Source: Odontocerum albicorne
Lineage: Eukaryota; Arthropoda; Insecta; Trichoptera; Odontoceridae
Length of the DNA stretch: 64,000 bases
Direction: 5' to 3'
Assembly: GCA_949825065.1 (NCBI GenBank)
Contig: OX463842.1
Coordinates: 32,916,727 to 32,980,726, forward strand
Position numbers and translations under genes: made by a program. The first letter of the stretch is position 1. Each line of letters begins with the position of its first letter. Below the pieces are notes generated by a model. That model worked only from the letters and a program-made list of their open reading frames with translations, did no database searches and had not been told where the DNA came from. This document shows positions 22,037 through 34,797 of the stretch, in pieces.

Positions 22037-24326
22037 ATATATTATTCTGTCTATAAATTCTACCTGAAGATGGAAAAACTTATTCATATGGTTACAAGAC
22101 CTTACAAATTTTTACAATGTGGCTAACACTGGTATTACATGAAACAATTACAAAATTGAGTGTCATAAATGGTGGGATTTTATCTTTATCATAGATTTGA
22201 ACCTAAATGATAATTTAGTGATATGAAAAATAGGCTTGAGTCCAGACTGAGCATATGCATTAATGAGCCCCTAATATCAGTGTAAAAACTTTTTTTCTGT
22301 CATTGTGCATTAAAAATAGACAAAAAAAATCCAAGGACTCTAGAGAATGAATATGGTTGATGATTAATTTTTTTCCAAAAAATTCTAAATCCTATCCCTC
22401 AAAAAGTATTCTTCACAAAAAAATAATACAATAGGGATTAAACATTTTCTCAATATATAATCAAAGCGAACCAAATATTCGGCACATCTCTAGTTTTCTT
22501 GTTATTTTGTATCTGAAAATTGATCAATGTTAAAAAAAACTAAGAGTATCTCCTGGTAATTAAGAGCTCAATTAAGATCTATTGTCATTGTATTTATTTT
22601 TAGATAATGATGCTACCATTATGAATTGTTTTCTCTGTTTCTTTCACTCATATCGTTTTATATATATTTGCCCATATTTCTTATTTTAAAATATACATAA
22701 ATTTATTAAAAAAATTATATTTATTTTTGAAATATTTATTTGTGAGGTGGATGATTTCAGTCATAAACTTATCAATGTAAAAAATATTGCATTTGTTATC
22801 TATAATTCTGTTATCTTAAATATTTTTACATTTATTTGTGAAAAAAAATATTTTCCCCAAATATTTGATTTTGTTTTTTTTTCACAATGAAAAAAAACTA
22901 ATTATAAGCGTAATTAGTATTTTTATTTTTTCTGTAAAGTTGATGAAATATGCTAAATAACACTATTTTAATTCATGCTTGTAATAAAAATAATATTTTA
23001 AATGCATACGTAGCAAATCAAATGAATAGAAAGGGCAAAAATATGATAATTACTAGTGCTAGCCGATTTTTATTGAACCATATTCATGATTTTTTTAATA
23101 TTAAAATAATAATGATGAAATAGAAAATGGTAGCTCATTATTTACCATCTTTAAATATCAAATTGTGATTAAATAGATAAATGTGATATATTTTTCTAAA
23201 TAGCCACTTGATTTGTTCAATTGTCGCATGTTTATTTCACCTTTATATATAGAGTATATATACTCGTACATACATACATACTTACTGAATTTAGGTATTA
23301 TTTTATTTCAATTTTTCAAATACATTCCCAATGATTTGTATTAGACTTAAAAATAATATAATAGACATTAAATTGATGCTTGTATTATGCTTATATTGTA
23401 TTTTTTTAAATTGGGAATTGCTATGAATATTTAAAATAATGTAACATTTACTCTAATAGTCAAATTTTTTGTATCGTATTCATCTGAAAAAGACAAGTCT
23501 ATAATATAGAAAAAAACTTCTGCAAGTACAATAAAATTTAATGTTTCTGTCAGTCAATGTTTCCTATTCAATATACGAATACATATTTAGATTTATTTTT
23601 TGGAACCAAAATTTTGAAAACTGCTTTTCATATTAACTTTTGCACTGTTTTATTTTCTTTCATGAAAAATTATGGGATTTAAAAATTTCCAACAAATCTT
23701 GATAAGAAGTGATTTTAGACTTTTTATTAAAAACTTCACACGCTTGTTGTAAAATATAGTTGCGTAGCCACAAAAATTCCACTTATAAGGATATTTCATG
23801 TAATTAAAAAAAGAATCAATAATTTAATATCTTGATTTATTAAATTGTTCATGATATAATTAAGATTTTTTATGTGAAATCCATAGATTCAATATTTTTT
23901 AATACATACATGCTGTAAAAATCTTTATAAGAGGACAATAATTGTCAGCTGACATTAAATGTATTTTTGAAGGTCACTAATTGATAAATTCACACACTCT
24001 TTAATCGTAAAAAACACCTTTGTAAATTTCCATATCAAGAGTAAATACATCTGATCAAGAAGAAAAACAGAAACTATACCCACCTAGACTAATACCATTT
24101 TGATGATCGATTTGACTGGTTATATTTGCCACTAAGTTCCTATGTTATAAAGTTTCAAATCAATTATTACTCTTTTTCATAATCTTCCTTTGTTTATGTA
24201 TGTTCATAATCTTCCTTTGTTTAACTTACTCATAAAAAAATTCACTTTGCAATAAAAACATTTTGTGATTAATTAGCTATTTGCATAACAGTTCATATTG
24301 GTTTATTTTTTATTTTATAATATATA
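22037..24326. other. AT-rich intergenic, nothing recognised
   Basis: No open frame of note, no inverted-repeat element and no RNA gene seen. A small CATACATA microsatellite lies at 23267-23281 next to an ACGAGTA motif. A 19-bp segment (CATAATCTTCCTTTGTTTA) is duplicated at about 24178-24222. Confidence 0.55.
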
Positions 24327-24481
24327 TACAGTAATACCCCGATTAACGCTCAGGGTGGATGTGTTTCTGAAGACAAAGCGTTAAACGGGGTCATTTTAAC
24401 ACATAGTAAATATAGGGATAGGGGAATACGTATCCAAGAATAAACAAGTTTTACTTCAATTTTAAGTTATTTTTATATTAA

Positions 24482-26782
24482 CACATTGTTGCCGGGCGGT
24501 TTTTTCATCAATCTATGCCGTTAAGCGGGCATTTTTTTTAGATTCGCGCGCGAAATTACATTTCACATAAAATTACTATAACTTGAGAACTATTGATCAT
24601 ATTTAAATAAAATTTTCAGTATTTTATCATTAATGAAATAGTTTTTAATGATATTTTTATAAACTTATATATATTTGGGTAAAGAATTATGATATTTAAG
24701 GTTAAATTGCATTTTTGTCTTACTGTCCATTTAGTCCTTCTGTACATGTTCAATATAATATATATTTTGTAAAATACGAAAAAATAAACACTAATATTGT
24801 TTTAAAGTATGATATCGTTGAAAACAGTTCCCTTTATGTAATGGCACATCACAGAATTTACACATATATCGGGTTTTGCTACACACTTTGTGGACCGCGC
24901 ATATACGACATCTCCTTCGTAGATTCTTGTTTTTACCAGTGCTTTCAATCTTTTCCAATGTATGTTTTCTCATATCCATTGAAAGTCTTCCCGGAGGATC
25001 TGATTTTGAAGATTTTTTTCGGACACCAGATGTCGATAATGTCGGTTCTGGGTCTTGAATATTATCCAACGAAATCTGATCAGCCACCCAGTGCTCTGCA
25101 ATGTCCTTTAAAAATTGTTTATATTTTATTTTCTTTTCTCTTGTAACAGAGTTATACACAACAAAGGAGTTGAACAATGCACAATTTATTAAATGCATCG
25201 CCAGTCTTTTTGTCCATTTAGTAGTTTTTCGTAAGATAGAATAATAAGAAATATATTGGTCTGCTCGGTCAACGCCTTTCATATACTTATTGTAATCGAT
25301 TAAAGCGTTGGGTTTAACTATGTTCTCGCGAGTTTTCCAATCTATGTTGTGACTTTCTCGCATTTCAGCGGAATGTATGTTAGAAATTAAAGACACTTCT
25401 CTTTTCGATTGTCAAACTTGTAAGAGAACGTCTTTTTTTCTTCGAAAGATTGCTTGGCTCTTATTCAATTTAGTTGCTTTCAGGCAATCAGGCAGTCCCC
25501 TATTTTTTCGAATCGTACCACAAATTCGAATTTTATGATGCAAAAGTACTTGACTATTTCCACACTATTGTAGTAGTTATCCATGTACAGATGATGCCAT
25601 AAATCGGTATAAGGTGAAACAACAGTTTTAATGGTTTCCAATAATTTTTGTCCTTGAGCACAATAAATTTCGAAATTGCATATGTAGCATGTAGTGCTTT
25701 CGCACACCATATGTACGAGAATCCCATATTTTATTATTTTTGCAGCATTATAAACTCAGCAAATAAAAATAGTCTACCCCTCCAAGGCACTATACCTTCA
25801 TCTAAAGATAGTTGCTGATTAGGTTTGTAAACATTTATAAACTTGGGAAGAAAATAATCTAATACTGGTCTAACTTTGCAAAGCTTATCTGATCCATCTT
25901 CAGTATTTTCATTATTATTAAAGTGCCAAGCTCTCCATATTTGACGAAATCTGTCTCTGGTCATCGTTTTTGCAAAAAATGGTGTTTCCGTGGATGCATC
26001 TGAACTCCAGTATTCATCTCTTTTCTTTTCTTTTCAAGTCCCAAAAATTTCTTGTATTGTAATGTCTTTCCATTTGAGAGTTTTCTTATATATTTTAAAT
26101 TTGTGCTTATTTTGATAATAATATCTGTTAGATTCTTGTGGATTGTCTGCTGATGACTATTCTACTTCACCTTTGTCTGAGTCTGAATCCGAATCGCTTG
26201 AAATTGTTTGTCGGAAAAATGTCCGAGGACGCGCGGTCACTTCATTATCACTAGTTTCAAATTCGCCATCTGTATTTTTCTCAACACAAGAATAATCTGA
26301 CAAATTATCAGCACACAATTCTCCATCGCTCTCATTACTATCGTAATCCATTTTTATTGGGTATATTTTATGAAAAAAATATTCATTTATTATAAAAATA
26401 CGGAACAAAGGTATTTTGTAATATTTTTTTAATAAAAATAATTTGCAATAGCGGAATGTAGGTAGAAACGAAAATGGAGAACGTCTTGAACTAAACAATA
26501 TCGCCTCAATACTGAAGAATTATAAAGATAAAAACGAAATGTTTATCTTACAACTATTGTATTTCGAGTGCATGTTATATAACGACAGTCTGCCACCCGA
26601 CCCTCATTATACTAATCGCTTCACTCCACAAGTAACCGCAAACCCAATTCCGATCTGTACAACGTATTTTGGCGTCTCCCATGCTCTACCAACAGTAAGC
26701 AAATACAACGCTTTTAAGCGTCTCCCGCTCTCTACCAACAGTATGTAAAAGACGCTTTTAAGCATTTCCCGCAAACAATGTG
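24482..26782 (-). mobile_element. piggyBac element, 2.3 kb, nested in Tigger
   Basis: Both sides are flanked by TTAA (24478-24481 and 26783-26786), the piggyBac target duplication. The inverted repeats start CACATTGTTGCCGGG on the left and, reverse complemented, CACATTGTTTGCGGGAAA on the right. Near the right end are internal subterminal repeats of CAACGCTTTTAAGCGTCTCC type (about 26670-26765), a usual feature of the family. The transposase gene is on minus. Confidence 0.93.
24791..26351 (-). pseudogene. piggyBac transposase, frameshifted
   Basis: Four successive minus-strand frames give a nearly full-length transposase. 26157-26351 is the acidic N-terminus (starting MDYDSNESDGE) and ends early. 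25734-25964 contains LSLDEGIVPWRGR, the first catalytic Asp region. 25480-25710 contains HHLYMDNYYNS, the second Asp region. 24791-25396 contains LIDYNKYMKGVDRADQ and the W-x-x-R region, then a Cys/His-rich zinc-binding C-terminus (CRICAVHKVCSKTRYMCKFC). Motifs are well kept, but several frameshifts and stops make the gene inactive. It is less decayed than the Tigger around it, consistent with later insertion. Confidence 0.9.
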
Positions 26783-28926
26783 TTAACTTGCATGATCATA
26801 TACGAGTACTTTACACATATACATACATACACAGAAATACATTTATTATTGTGCTTTCGAAGGTTCTGACTCTTCTGAAATTCTTGATTTTTTTGTGATG
26901 AAGTTGTGTAGTGTTATTTGTTTTCTTTTTCTCATTAGGCAATTGTCAGTATCAAGAGATTGTATCCAAAATGCCTCGTCTTGCTTTTGTACTTCTTTCG
27001 AAATCTGGATCATTTTGATCTATGATTTTGGTTATCGTCACCAAACTTTTACTCTGGCCATACCTTCTTCCATTCTTTTCATACATTTATCAGTCACTTC
27101 ATTCCAAACGAGTTCAATGTTGCCTATGGCATCCATGATGTTATATTTTTTCCAAAATTGCATAATTGTTTTTTTATTTTCGCCATTCTATTTCATCAAT
27201 AAGTTGTTGAAAAATACAACGAAGATAATATGACTCCCTGATCCATTGGCTGGATTAACCACGTAGTGTTGGGTAGTTAGAAAACTACTTCAACCAAATG
27301 CAGATTTTATGTTGGATAGTGGGTAGGATGACTTGGAGCATTACCAATAAATAGTGCTTTCGATTAAATTTCTTTAAGTTCACGGTAGCATTTTAGGGAT
27401 AGACAAAAATGTGTGGTAAACTAATTTTGAAAAATGTCCACAGTGATCCAAGATTTCCTATTAAATTCTCGAATCCCAGGTAAACTCCATTTAAAAATTC
27501 CTTTCATGGCTCTTGGTGTATTGGAATGATACACATTGAAGGGTTGTAATTTGAAATTACGATTGGCGTTACCGCACAGAAGAAGGGTTAAACGGTCTTT
27601 TGTAGCTCCTGGGACTTGCTTTTATTCGCGCAGTATAAATGTGCGCTTTGGCATTCTCTTCCAAAAAAGTCCCATTTCATCTATTTTAAAAATATATTCG
27701 GGAGGATAATTCTCTCTTTCAATTATGGCTCTTAAAGTTAATGGGAAGGCTAAAGCAGCTTCAGTATTTGGAATCGCCGCTTCTCCAGTGATTCAAATGT
27801 TGTAGAAGTTGCTTTATTTAAATCTATTGAACTAATCTCTGCTAGCTGCAAAGTTTTCACTCATATCCTCTCTTTGTTTTTGAATATGATTAAAAATACT
27901 TCTGGCCTTTTCCATGATTATTGTCTGACTTAATGGCATGTTGCGTTCGGTTTCATCATCAATCCAAATGGAAAGAAGTTTCTCCATTTCCTCTAAAATT
28001 TTTGCATCTGGATCGGGTTGTTGCTGAAGCACCTGCATTTTAATGTTCAGCAAAAGATTTTCTTGCACAATATCGATGATTACAGCACATAAATAATGTT
28101 TCACGTAGCACTCCAAATCATATTGATAACATGGACACTGTTTCACTGCTATGAACAACTACATGATGTACGGGGAAAACAAATACACAAGACAAACATA
28201 TTATAGATTTAGAATTTAGGGAAATTACAGCACTGCGACGAATCATCACCTTTCATTGATTGGTTTGGGTTCGGGAATAATCATATTATATACGAATCAA
28301 AAGAAATGCCATGATAGATTGAATCAGCGCAAATTTAGCACATTTTTAGGATTGGAGTAGAACCGTGTTATATTCAATAAATCATGAAATATTTATCGCT
28401 TTTTAGGGTGCGAAGAAAACTGTGCTATATCGAATCAAAATTAATCTAGATAGCATTAAATGGGATCTTACTGTATATATATTTTTTCATAATTAATAAC
28501 TATTAAGTTAATTTCAGGAAAAATGTAATTTTTTATTACAATCAAGTATATTAACATCCTGCATTCACTTTTTATGATTTTTGTAATATGTGATTTTGTC
28601 TTGAATCTTATTTTCCCAGTTTTCTCATTCAAATTAGCCCACCGCAATAAAATAAATATATTGTTTTTGAAGATTGTATATAATTTTTTTTCTTTAAAAA
28701 AATAAATTAAGAGAGAATGTATTAATTTTATTTTGTCTTATGATTTGTAATTTCAAGTTCATTGTTCACTCAAATAATGTACAGATGGCCAATAGACAGG
28801 TCTGATCAATGATTCATTTAACTACAAAATTCTATTGTGTATATATTATTTTAATATTGTAAAATACATTCATATATCTGTGTTATTCTACACATATTCT
28901 CAATTTTATTTTGAGTTATGGTGTTA

Positions 28927-30480
28927 CAGTGGAATCTCGGCTTTCGAACTTAATCCATTCCAGAAGGCTGTTTGAAAACCGAACCAATTTTTTCCCATAA
29001 AAAGTAATATAGATTGGATTAATCCATTCCAAACCCCCAAAAATACACAGTAAATAGATTAAATAAATGAAAATTTAACTTCACTTGACCTGTACTGAGG
29101 AGAGTTGATGATGTAAGTGGAAGGTAGTGAGGTGGGTGGAGAGATGTTATTGTTTGGAAAGGAAGTCACCTTGCATTAAAAACGTTAGATGACTGTCTTT
29201 CTGGGGTTCTTTATTTTTTTTGTCTCACTAAAATTGCCCAATGATGTTAGTTTTTGCCTGCATTTAAAACAAATCTGAAGCGAGACATGACATTGTCATT
29301 AAAAATGTTTGTAATGCGTTTTGCTACAGCTTTGTCATGGTGAAATTCTTCCACAAAACTTTGCAACTCTCCCCATTTTCGACATATTTCTTTGATTAGT
29401 GAATGAAGAACAAACTCCGTTCCTTCCACCTCCTCTGAAGACATTTCTCAGCTGCAGTCTGTTGCTGTTCCTCTGAGTCTTGGAGTTTTTCTGTGGTGAG
29501 ATCAGTGTTGTGGTCCTCTACCAATTCCTCCACATCATCATCAGTTACCTTCAAGCTCATGGACTTCCCAGAGGCACAATATCTTCGTTAACAGGCTTAG
29601 CCTCAAAGTCTGTCTGCTACAGAGTTTGGCCACAATTTCTTCCAGATTGAGTTCATAGTCCTGGCTTTGTCTATGATCCTACTTCCCTCCAGGCTTTATC
29701 TATGATCCTCAAGCAATGGAGGATATTAAAGTATTTTTTCCAAAACTCCCTGAGAGTTACCTCTGTGTCAGAGGTCACGTCAAAGCACCTTTGAAACAGT
29801 GCTTTCGTATAGGGTTTCTTAAAGTTTAAAATGACCTGCTGATCTATGTTGTAGGCTGGATTAGAGGAGTCGTTTTTGGGGACAAGAACTTCGTAATGAA
29901 ATGAAACTACTCCACAAACTCGTCTTCTACACCTGAAGGGTGAGCAGGAGTATTGTCCATCACAAGAAGGGCCTTGAGTGGCAATTGTTTTTCCTGGAGG
30001 TATTTATTTACACTTGGGGCAAAAACTTCATGGACCCACTCAATATAAAATTGCCTAATTACCCAAGCTTTACTATTGGCCCTCAACATAACATTTAATT
30101 TACTTTTCTTGACATTATTTTTCTTACCCTCAGGTTCTCAAAGTGGTACACAAGCAAAGGCTTAAACTTTATGTCCCCACTTGCATTCCTATACAATAGG
30201 GTTTAGCCTGTCCTTCATTGGCTTGTGTCCTGACTTCTCATCCTGAGTGATATAGGTCCTCTTTGGCATTTTCTTCCAAAAAAGGCCTGTCTCATCGCAG
30301 TTGAACACTTGTTGGGGAATAAAACCCTCAGCCTTTACATAGTCCTTAAAACCGCTTGTACATTTATCTGCAGTGTCTTTGCTAGAACTGGCAGCCCTAT
30401 CACACTTTTTATGCCACTTATCTTCTTAATTTTTTCAAACCACCCCTTACTAGTCTTGAAAGTATTGTTAACTTGACAAC
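28927..30480 (-). mobile_element. Second Tigger element, 5-prime truncated
   Basis: The end CAGTGGAATCTCGGCTTTCG at 28927 follows TA and is typical of Tigger termini; no matching partner was found to the right, so the other end is lost near 30480. The minus strand keeps decayed transposase pieces: EGFIPQQVFNCDETGLFWKK (about 30275-30340), AWVIRQFYIEWVHEVFAPSV and ALLVMDNTPAHPSG (frame 29907-30089), and an acidic C-terminal stretch (29247-29444). The first two catalytic acid motifs are visible but frames are broken. Confidence 0.85.
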
Positions 30481-31440
30481 ACTATGTTTAGTTCAAACTT
30501 TCAGGTTACATTTTGTTTCTTTTATACACATTGTTTTTTTTTATGTTATTTACTTTAAAGAATGTGATATTTTTAAATATCAAAACAGGTGTTTATTATA
30601 ATACACTTCATTATGCACCACATTAGCAACAGTAATCTTTTATGTACTCACCGCTTCCATTTTCCTAAAACTTGAGAGCATAAAATGATTTTCCCCATTT
30701 TGACAAATTTATCTTTTTCGTATTAAACTTCATTTTCTTTTACACAACATTCAGTCTCTTTATATTTTTTATTAGAAATATCTACAAGGTTAGATTTTAT
30801 TTAAACAATTGCCATACACACAATAAATTATACAACATGTGTAATCAATAGTGATTTATTCAATGTATCATATAGCTCAACTTAGCAATATAATTAAAAA
30901 CTGAAATTTTATTTTAAGCAGATTTTAAAAAAATTTGCTGCTTCATGAAAAGAATATTCATAAATAAAAATTTACTTATAATCTATATTTTAATATGCTC
31001 AATCAATTAATTTTATGTACTTTTAATTTTTATACATTTTATTTAGTGACGAGGAAAGGTGCATTTATCTGTTAAAAAAATAATTTGAATGTATAATTTT
31101 GTAAGAAATCTGTTTTCTATTTTTTTTTATTTTTAACACTATTGAATCATAAGATATTAACAATCGAAGTTCATTTCTTACTATAAAATCTTAATTTTTG
31201 AGGGAGTATTAGCACTTTGCATTATTTTTAACACTAACCACTGGTTGCCAAAGTTAATGGATATGAAAGCTACTTTTGATTTTAAATATTTTAATGAGCT
31301 GTAAGAAGTAGTAAAGTAATTTGAAGGGGTTTGCGGTGAACTTTGGCAGTTCTCAAGTCCATAGTCTCTTGGGAAACTTCTAGACCTGTCTTTTTTATAA
31401 TATATTGAAAAGGAATTAAAGAGGCTAATGTGAACTTTGT

Positions 31441-31483
31441 CAAAATTCAAAGTTCATATATATAATGTGAACTTTGAATTTTG
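31441..31483. repeat. Perfect 16-bp inverted repeat
   Basis: CAAAATTCAAAGTTCA at 31441-31456 and its exact reverse complement at 31468-31483, separated by an 11-base AT loop. It could be a tiny foldback relic or a transcript hairpin. Confidence 0.9.
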
Positions 31484-31536
31484 TGGAAATTAAGGCACAT
31501 TATAATATAAGAAAAAAAAACAAAAAATTGCCTTCA

Positions 31537-31589
31537 TTCGAAGAAAGCTGCCAACTGCGATTACATCGCAGTTGACAGCTCCCTTCGAA
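31537..31589. repeat. 25-bp inverted repeat with 3-base loop
   Basis: Arms 31537-31561 and 31565-31589 pair with about three mismatches around a 3-base loop. GC content is higher than the surroundings. The shape fits a foldback DNA element or a pre-microRNA-like hairpin, though the loop is very short for the latter. Confidence 0.85.
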
Positions 31590-33649
31590 GAATTACATAG
31601 TTATTTAGTCCTCTTTATAGGCCTTGTAATCATCCTTTTAAGTTTAGTCCTAGGATTATCCTTGAGGTTAATTATATGACAATATATCTTACCTGAGAAT
31701 CAAAATATATACTAATAATTTCTCCCCAGTTTTAAATGTTTTTACTGTCATTGGAAATTCTTCCATTAGCTTCATTCACCTTAAGAGTCAATAAAGTAAT
31801 GATTAAATAAGCAACTTTCTAATTGGATTGAGGAAAATGCTCTCAGAATTACAATCTAAAATCATTAACTTCCGTTCATTTGCTGTAAAATAACACTTTT
31901 GTTTGCAAAGAAAATTTATTGAATATAAAATTAATGGAAAAAAGGCTTCAATAATGCAAACATTACTATATATTTATATTAAAAAAATTCTAAGACATGT
32001 TTATTTTATATTTAATCTACATAATACATGAACTATTGATTTAGGCATTGTCTCGCATAAATAAAGTAAGCACTTGAAAACATCAATATTTGCAGGGTTA
32101 CAGAATGGATGTTTTCAAACTATGTATATTATTTCTATTTAATAAGCAAATGTAGATAAGTATGGTATACCTAAATATATTGTATTCAATTGTTTTGATC
32201 TATTTTTCATAGGATCTCATCACACAAAAGACACTATTTGTATTATTTTGGGACTAGAAAATAATTGTGCCACCTAATTAGAGCATAATAGCTTGTACAG
32301 ATTTATACATTTTGGAATTCGTATGTATATATAAAATAAACAAGGCAATGTATGATACTATTAAAATAATTGATTATAACAAAATTAGTCATCAAGGCAA
32401 TGTGTTAAACGTCTTGACAATATTTATTATTATTTATCTTGTCATTACTCTATGATTAAAATTTTATCTAGATTATTCGGTGGTATTATTTAGAATTAAC
32501 ATAAATATTTGTTACTTTCATCTGTTAGATGTTATTATAAATAATGCTTTTCTTGTATTTTGCTTTGTTCAATACATATAACTAACGCACATTAATTGTC
32601 AAGTTTTTTTTTGTTAAGTCTGCATTATTTTTATTACCAGTTAAACCAATTAAATTATTATATAAATGACTGAATTAATTGTGTATGTTGTTAATGTATA
32701 TATATAATGAATTTGCAATGAAATTTATTCATAATGTATATATTTTTACAATTTCATTTGTTATAAGATTAGGTTTTTTCTTTACATAAATAAAAAAATC
32801 AATTCAACAGGTGTTTTATTGAAATTTATTTCACAAGTCAATTTCATTACAAGGTCTGCAAAAATATCCTCACTTGAGCTCTAGTCCATATTTTCAATAT
32901 AAATGAGATCCCTATTATGAAAACAGATGTTGTTTTGTTGCATTCAAATATGACTGAAAATTAAGAAAAAGGCATTATGAGTAATAATAACAAATTATTA
33001 ACTTTGGGTTGGCTTATTACAAATTATTAACTCTTATTGGTTGGCAATATACCCATTATCATTTTGAGTGATACCCAGTACAACAAGCAAAGTTTTCGCT
33101 CAAATTATTGTGCAACTATTCACAATGGCTTCTTTTAACCCATTTTCTGCATATTTTTTCTAAGATTAGAAATTATTATCAAATCTTTTGATTAGGTAAT
33201 GTTCTGAAAAAAAGCATTATAGTATGACACACATTATTTTTTATGTACTTCAAAGGAGAAAAATAAAAGTATAAATGAAAATAATGCTGCAAGCAGCCTT
33301 GCTTCCTCAAAAAATATTAGCCTCTAAGAACTCCGCCGAATGCTGTCTATAGATAGCTGTCAGTGATCAACCAGAGCAGAGGAATGCGATCAAAGGCAGG
33401 TACCTCAGCTGACTTATTGGATGTTTTTACCTCAAGTATAGTTTTGATTATAAAATTGTAAAATAATCCTTTTATTCTGGAACAGAGCTCATTGTCAGTG
33501 TGTATGCACATATTAGCGAAGTGAGACAAGGGGTGAGGAAAATTTTGGTGAGAATTCTGTGAGGAGAAAAACTGTTTCAACAGTAGGCCATAGATCCATA
33601 CATTCAAATTGAAGTGCATAATGTCAGTTTTATTACGAAAATTTCAGAT

Positions 33650-34500
33650 TGAACAGTATCATGGTTTTATCACCTCAACAATGTCGCAATTGGAAGAAGT
33701 CAAATGTTGGTCGGGCCGTAATTCTTCCAAGCACCTTTCAAGGATCACCACATAACGAGAGAAAAATATCACGATACAATAGAAATTGTTACAAAATATG
33801 GCAAATCTGATCTCTTCATCACAATGATATGCAATCCAAATTGGCCAGAAATTCATAATAGTTTAATTCCTGATAAGCAAGCTTGTGATCGCCCAGCTTT
33901 GGTAGCACGAGTCTTCAGTTTTAAATTGAAATTTTTCATAGGCATGAGGACATGATCAAGAATCGAGTGTAAGGAGCTGTTTCAGCATATGTATATACAA
34001 TTGAGTTTTAGAAATGTGCCACATGCACGTATGCTCTTTATTCTCGAAAATGAAGACAAACTTGACACAGCAAAGAAGATCAACAGATACGTAACCGCAA
34101 AGATTCCAGAACCGTATCGAGAGCCAAAGCTTCACAAAATACTTTTGAAAATGATGATCATGGTCCATTCTGAACCTGAGAAGCATGGAAAATAACAAGT
34201 GCATGAAAAACTTTCTGAAACTATTTCAACTGAAAACAGTAATTGAAGTTAATGGTTATCTCATTTTCGGAGAAGACCAGAAGTTGAAGCTCAAGTTGGT
34301 CAACAAGTTCCTCATGATTAGAAACAACTGTCACATAAACGTTGAATCATGCCAATCAGTAAAAGCCATCAAGATCTAAGATACATCTACAAAGGCTATG
34401 ATTGCGCAAAAGTTGCCTTTAACAACAGTGGAGATAAACTTAATTTTGTCCATGATGGGATCAAGCAGTTCTTGGATGTCAGAAAGTAAATGCACCAGAA
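33650..34500 (+). pseudogene. Second Helitron family, Rep region remnant
   Basis: Successive + frames read as a Helitron Rep domain: GRAVILPSTFQGSPHNEREK, then KYGKSDLFITMICNPNWPEI, RPALVARVFSLKLK, then FRNVPHARMLFILENEDKLD (the HUH region, with the usual H-A-H decayed to H-A-R) and NCHINVESCQSVKAIK. The tyrosine motif region follows in another frame near 34370-34480. Multiple frameshifts make it inactive. Its sequence differs clearly from the copies at 1-870 and 52330-53984, so a separate family invaded this genome. No element ends were found. Confidence 0.8.
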
Positions 34501-34797
34501 GTTATGGGGAAACTTTTGTTCGCATGCCGTTATTTGTCTTGCTATTGATCTGCCCAATGATCAATAGTACCGGACAAAACACAACCGACAATATCGAGGA
34601 TACCATAGTGAACTGCAACAAAACAATACTTATATGGAAATTGACACATAGGGTATCTATATAACCAACACATGCAATCAGAGTACTGACACATTAGATA
34701 ACCATGAAACCTCGACCAACAGATGGCACACATCACATAGCGGATGTAGGGCGCACACGTGGTTATAAATAGACTTAGTTCCATTAGTAGTAGTTTT

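Larger units (their letters stand above)
24329..28473 (-). mobile_element. Tigger/pogo element interrupted by a piggyBac
   Basis: Ends CAGTAATACCCCGATTAACG (24329) and, reverse complemented, CAGTAAGATCCCATTTAATG (28473) form inverted repeats, with TA on each outer side. Without the piggyBac insertion the element is about 1.84 kb, normal for Tigger. The minus strand carries a decayed Tigger transposase: a frame at 27832-28158 has the KLLSIWIDDETERNMPLS helix-turn-helix region, followed by DEMGLFWKRMPKRT-like sequence at about 27620-27680 in another frame. Many stops and frameshifts show it is dead. Confidence 0.9.
30481..33640. other. AT-rich intergenic with two short palindromes
   Basis: No gene is supportable. 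Two stem-loop palindromes lie 53 bp apart (31441-31483 and 31537-31589; see those entries). A frame at 33347-33619 on minus has no recognisable domain. Confidence 0.55.

Noticed and set aside
24715..25146. Plus-strand frame of 143 codons
   Set aside because: Antisense to the piggyBac transposase C-terminus.
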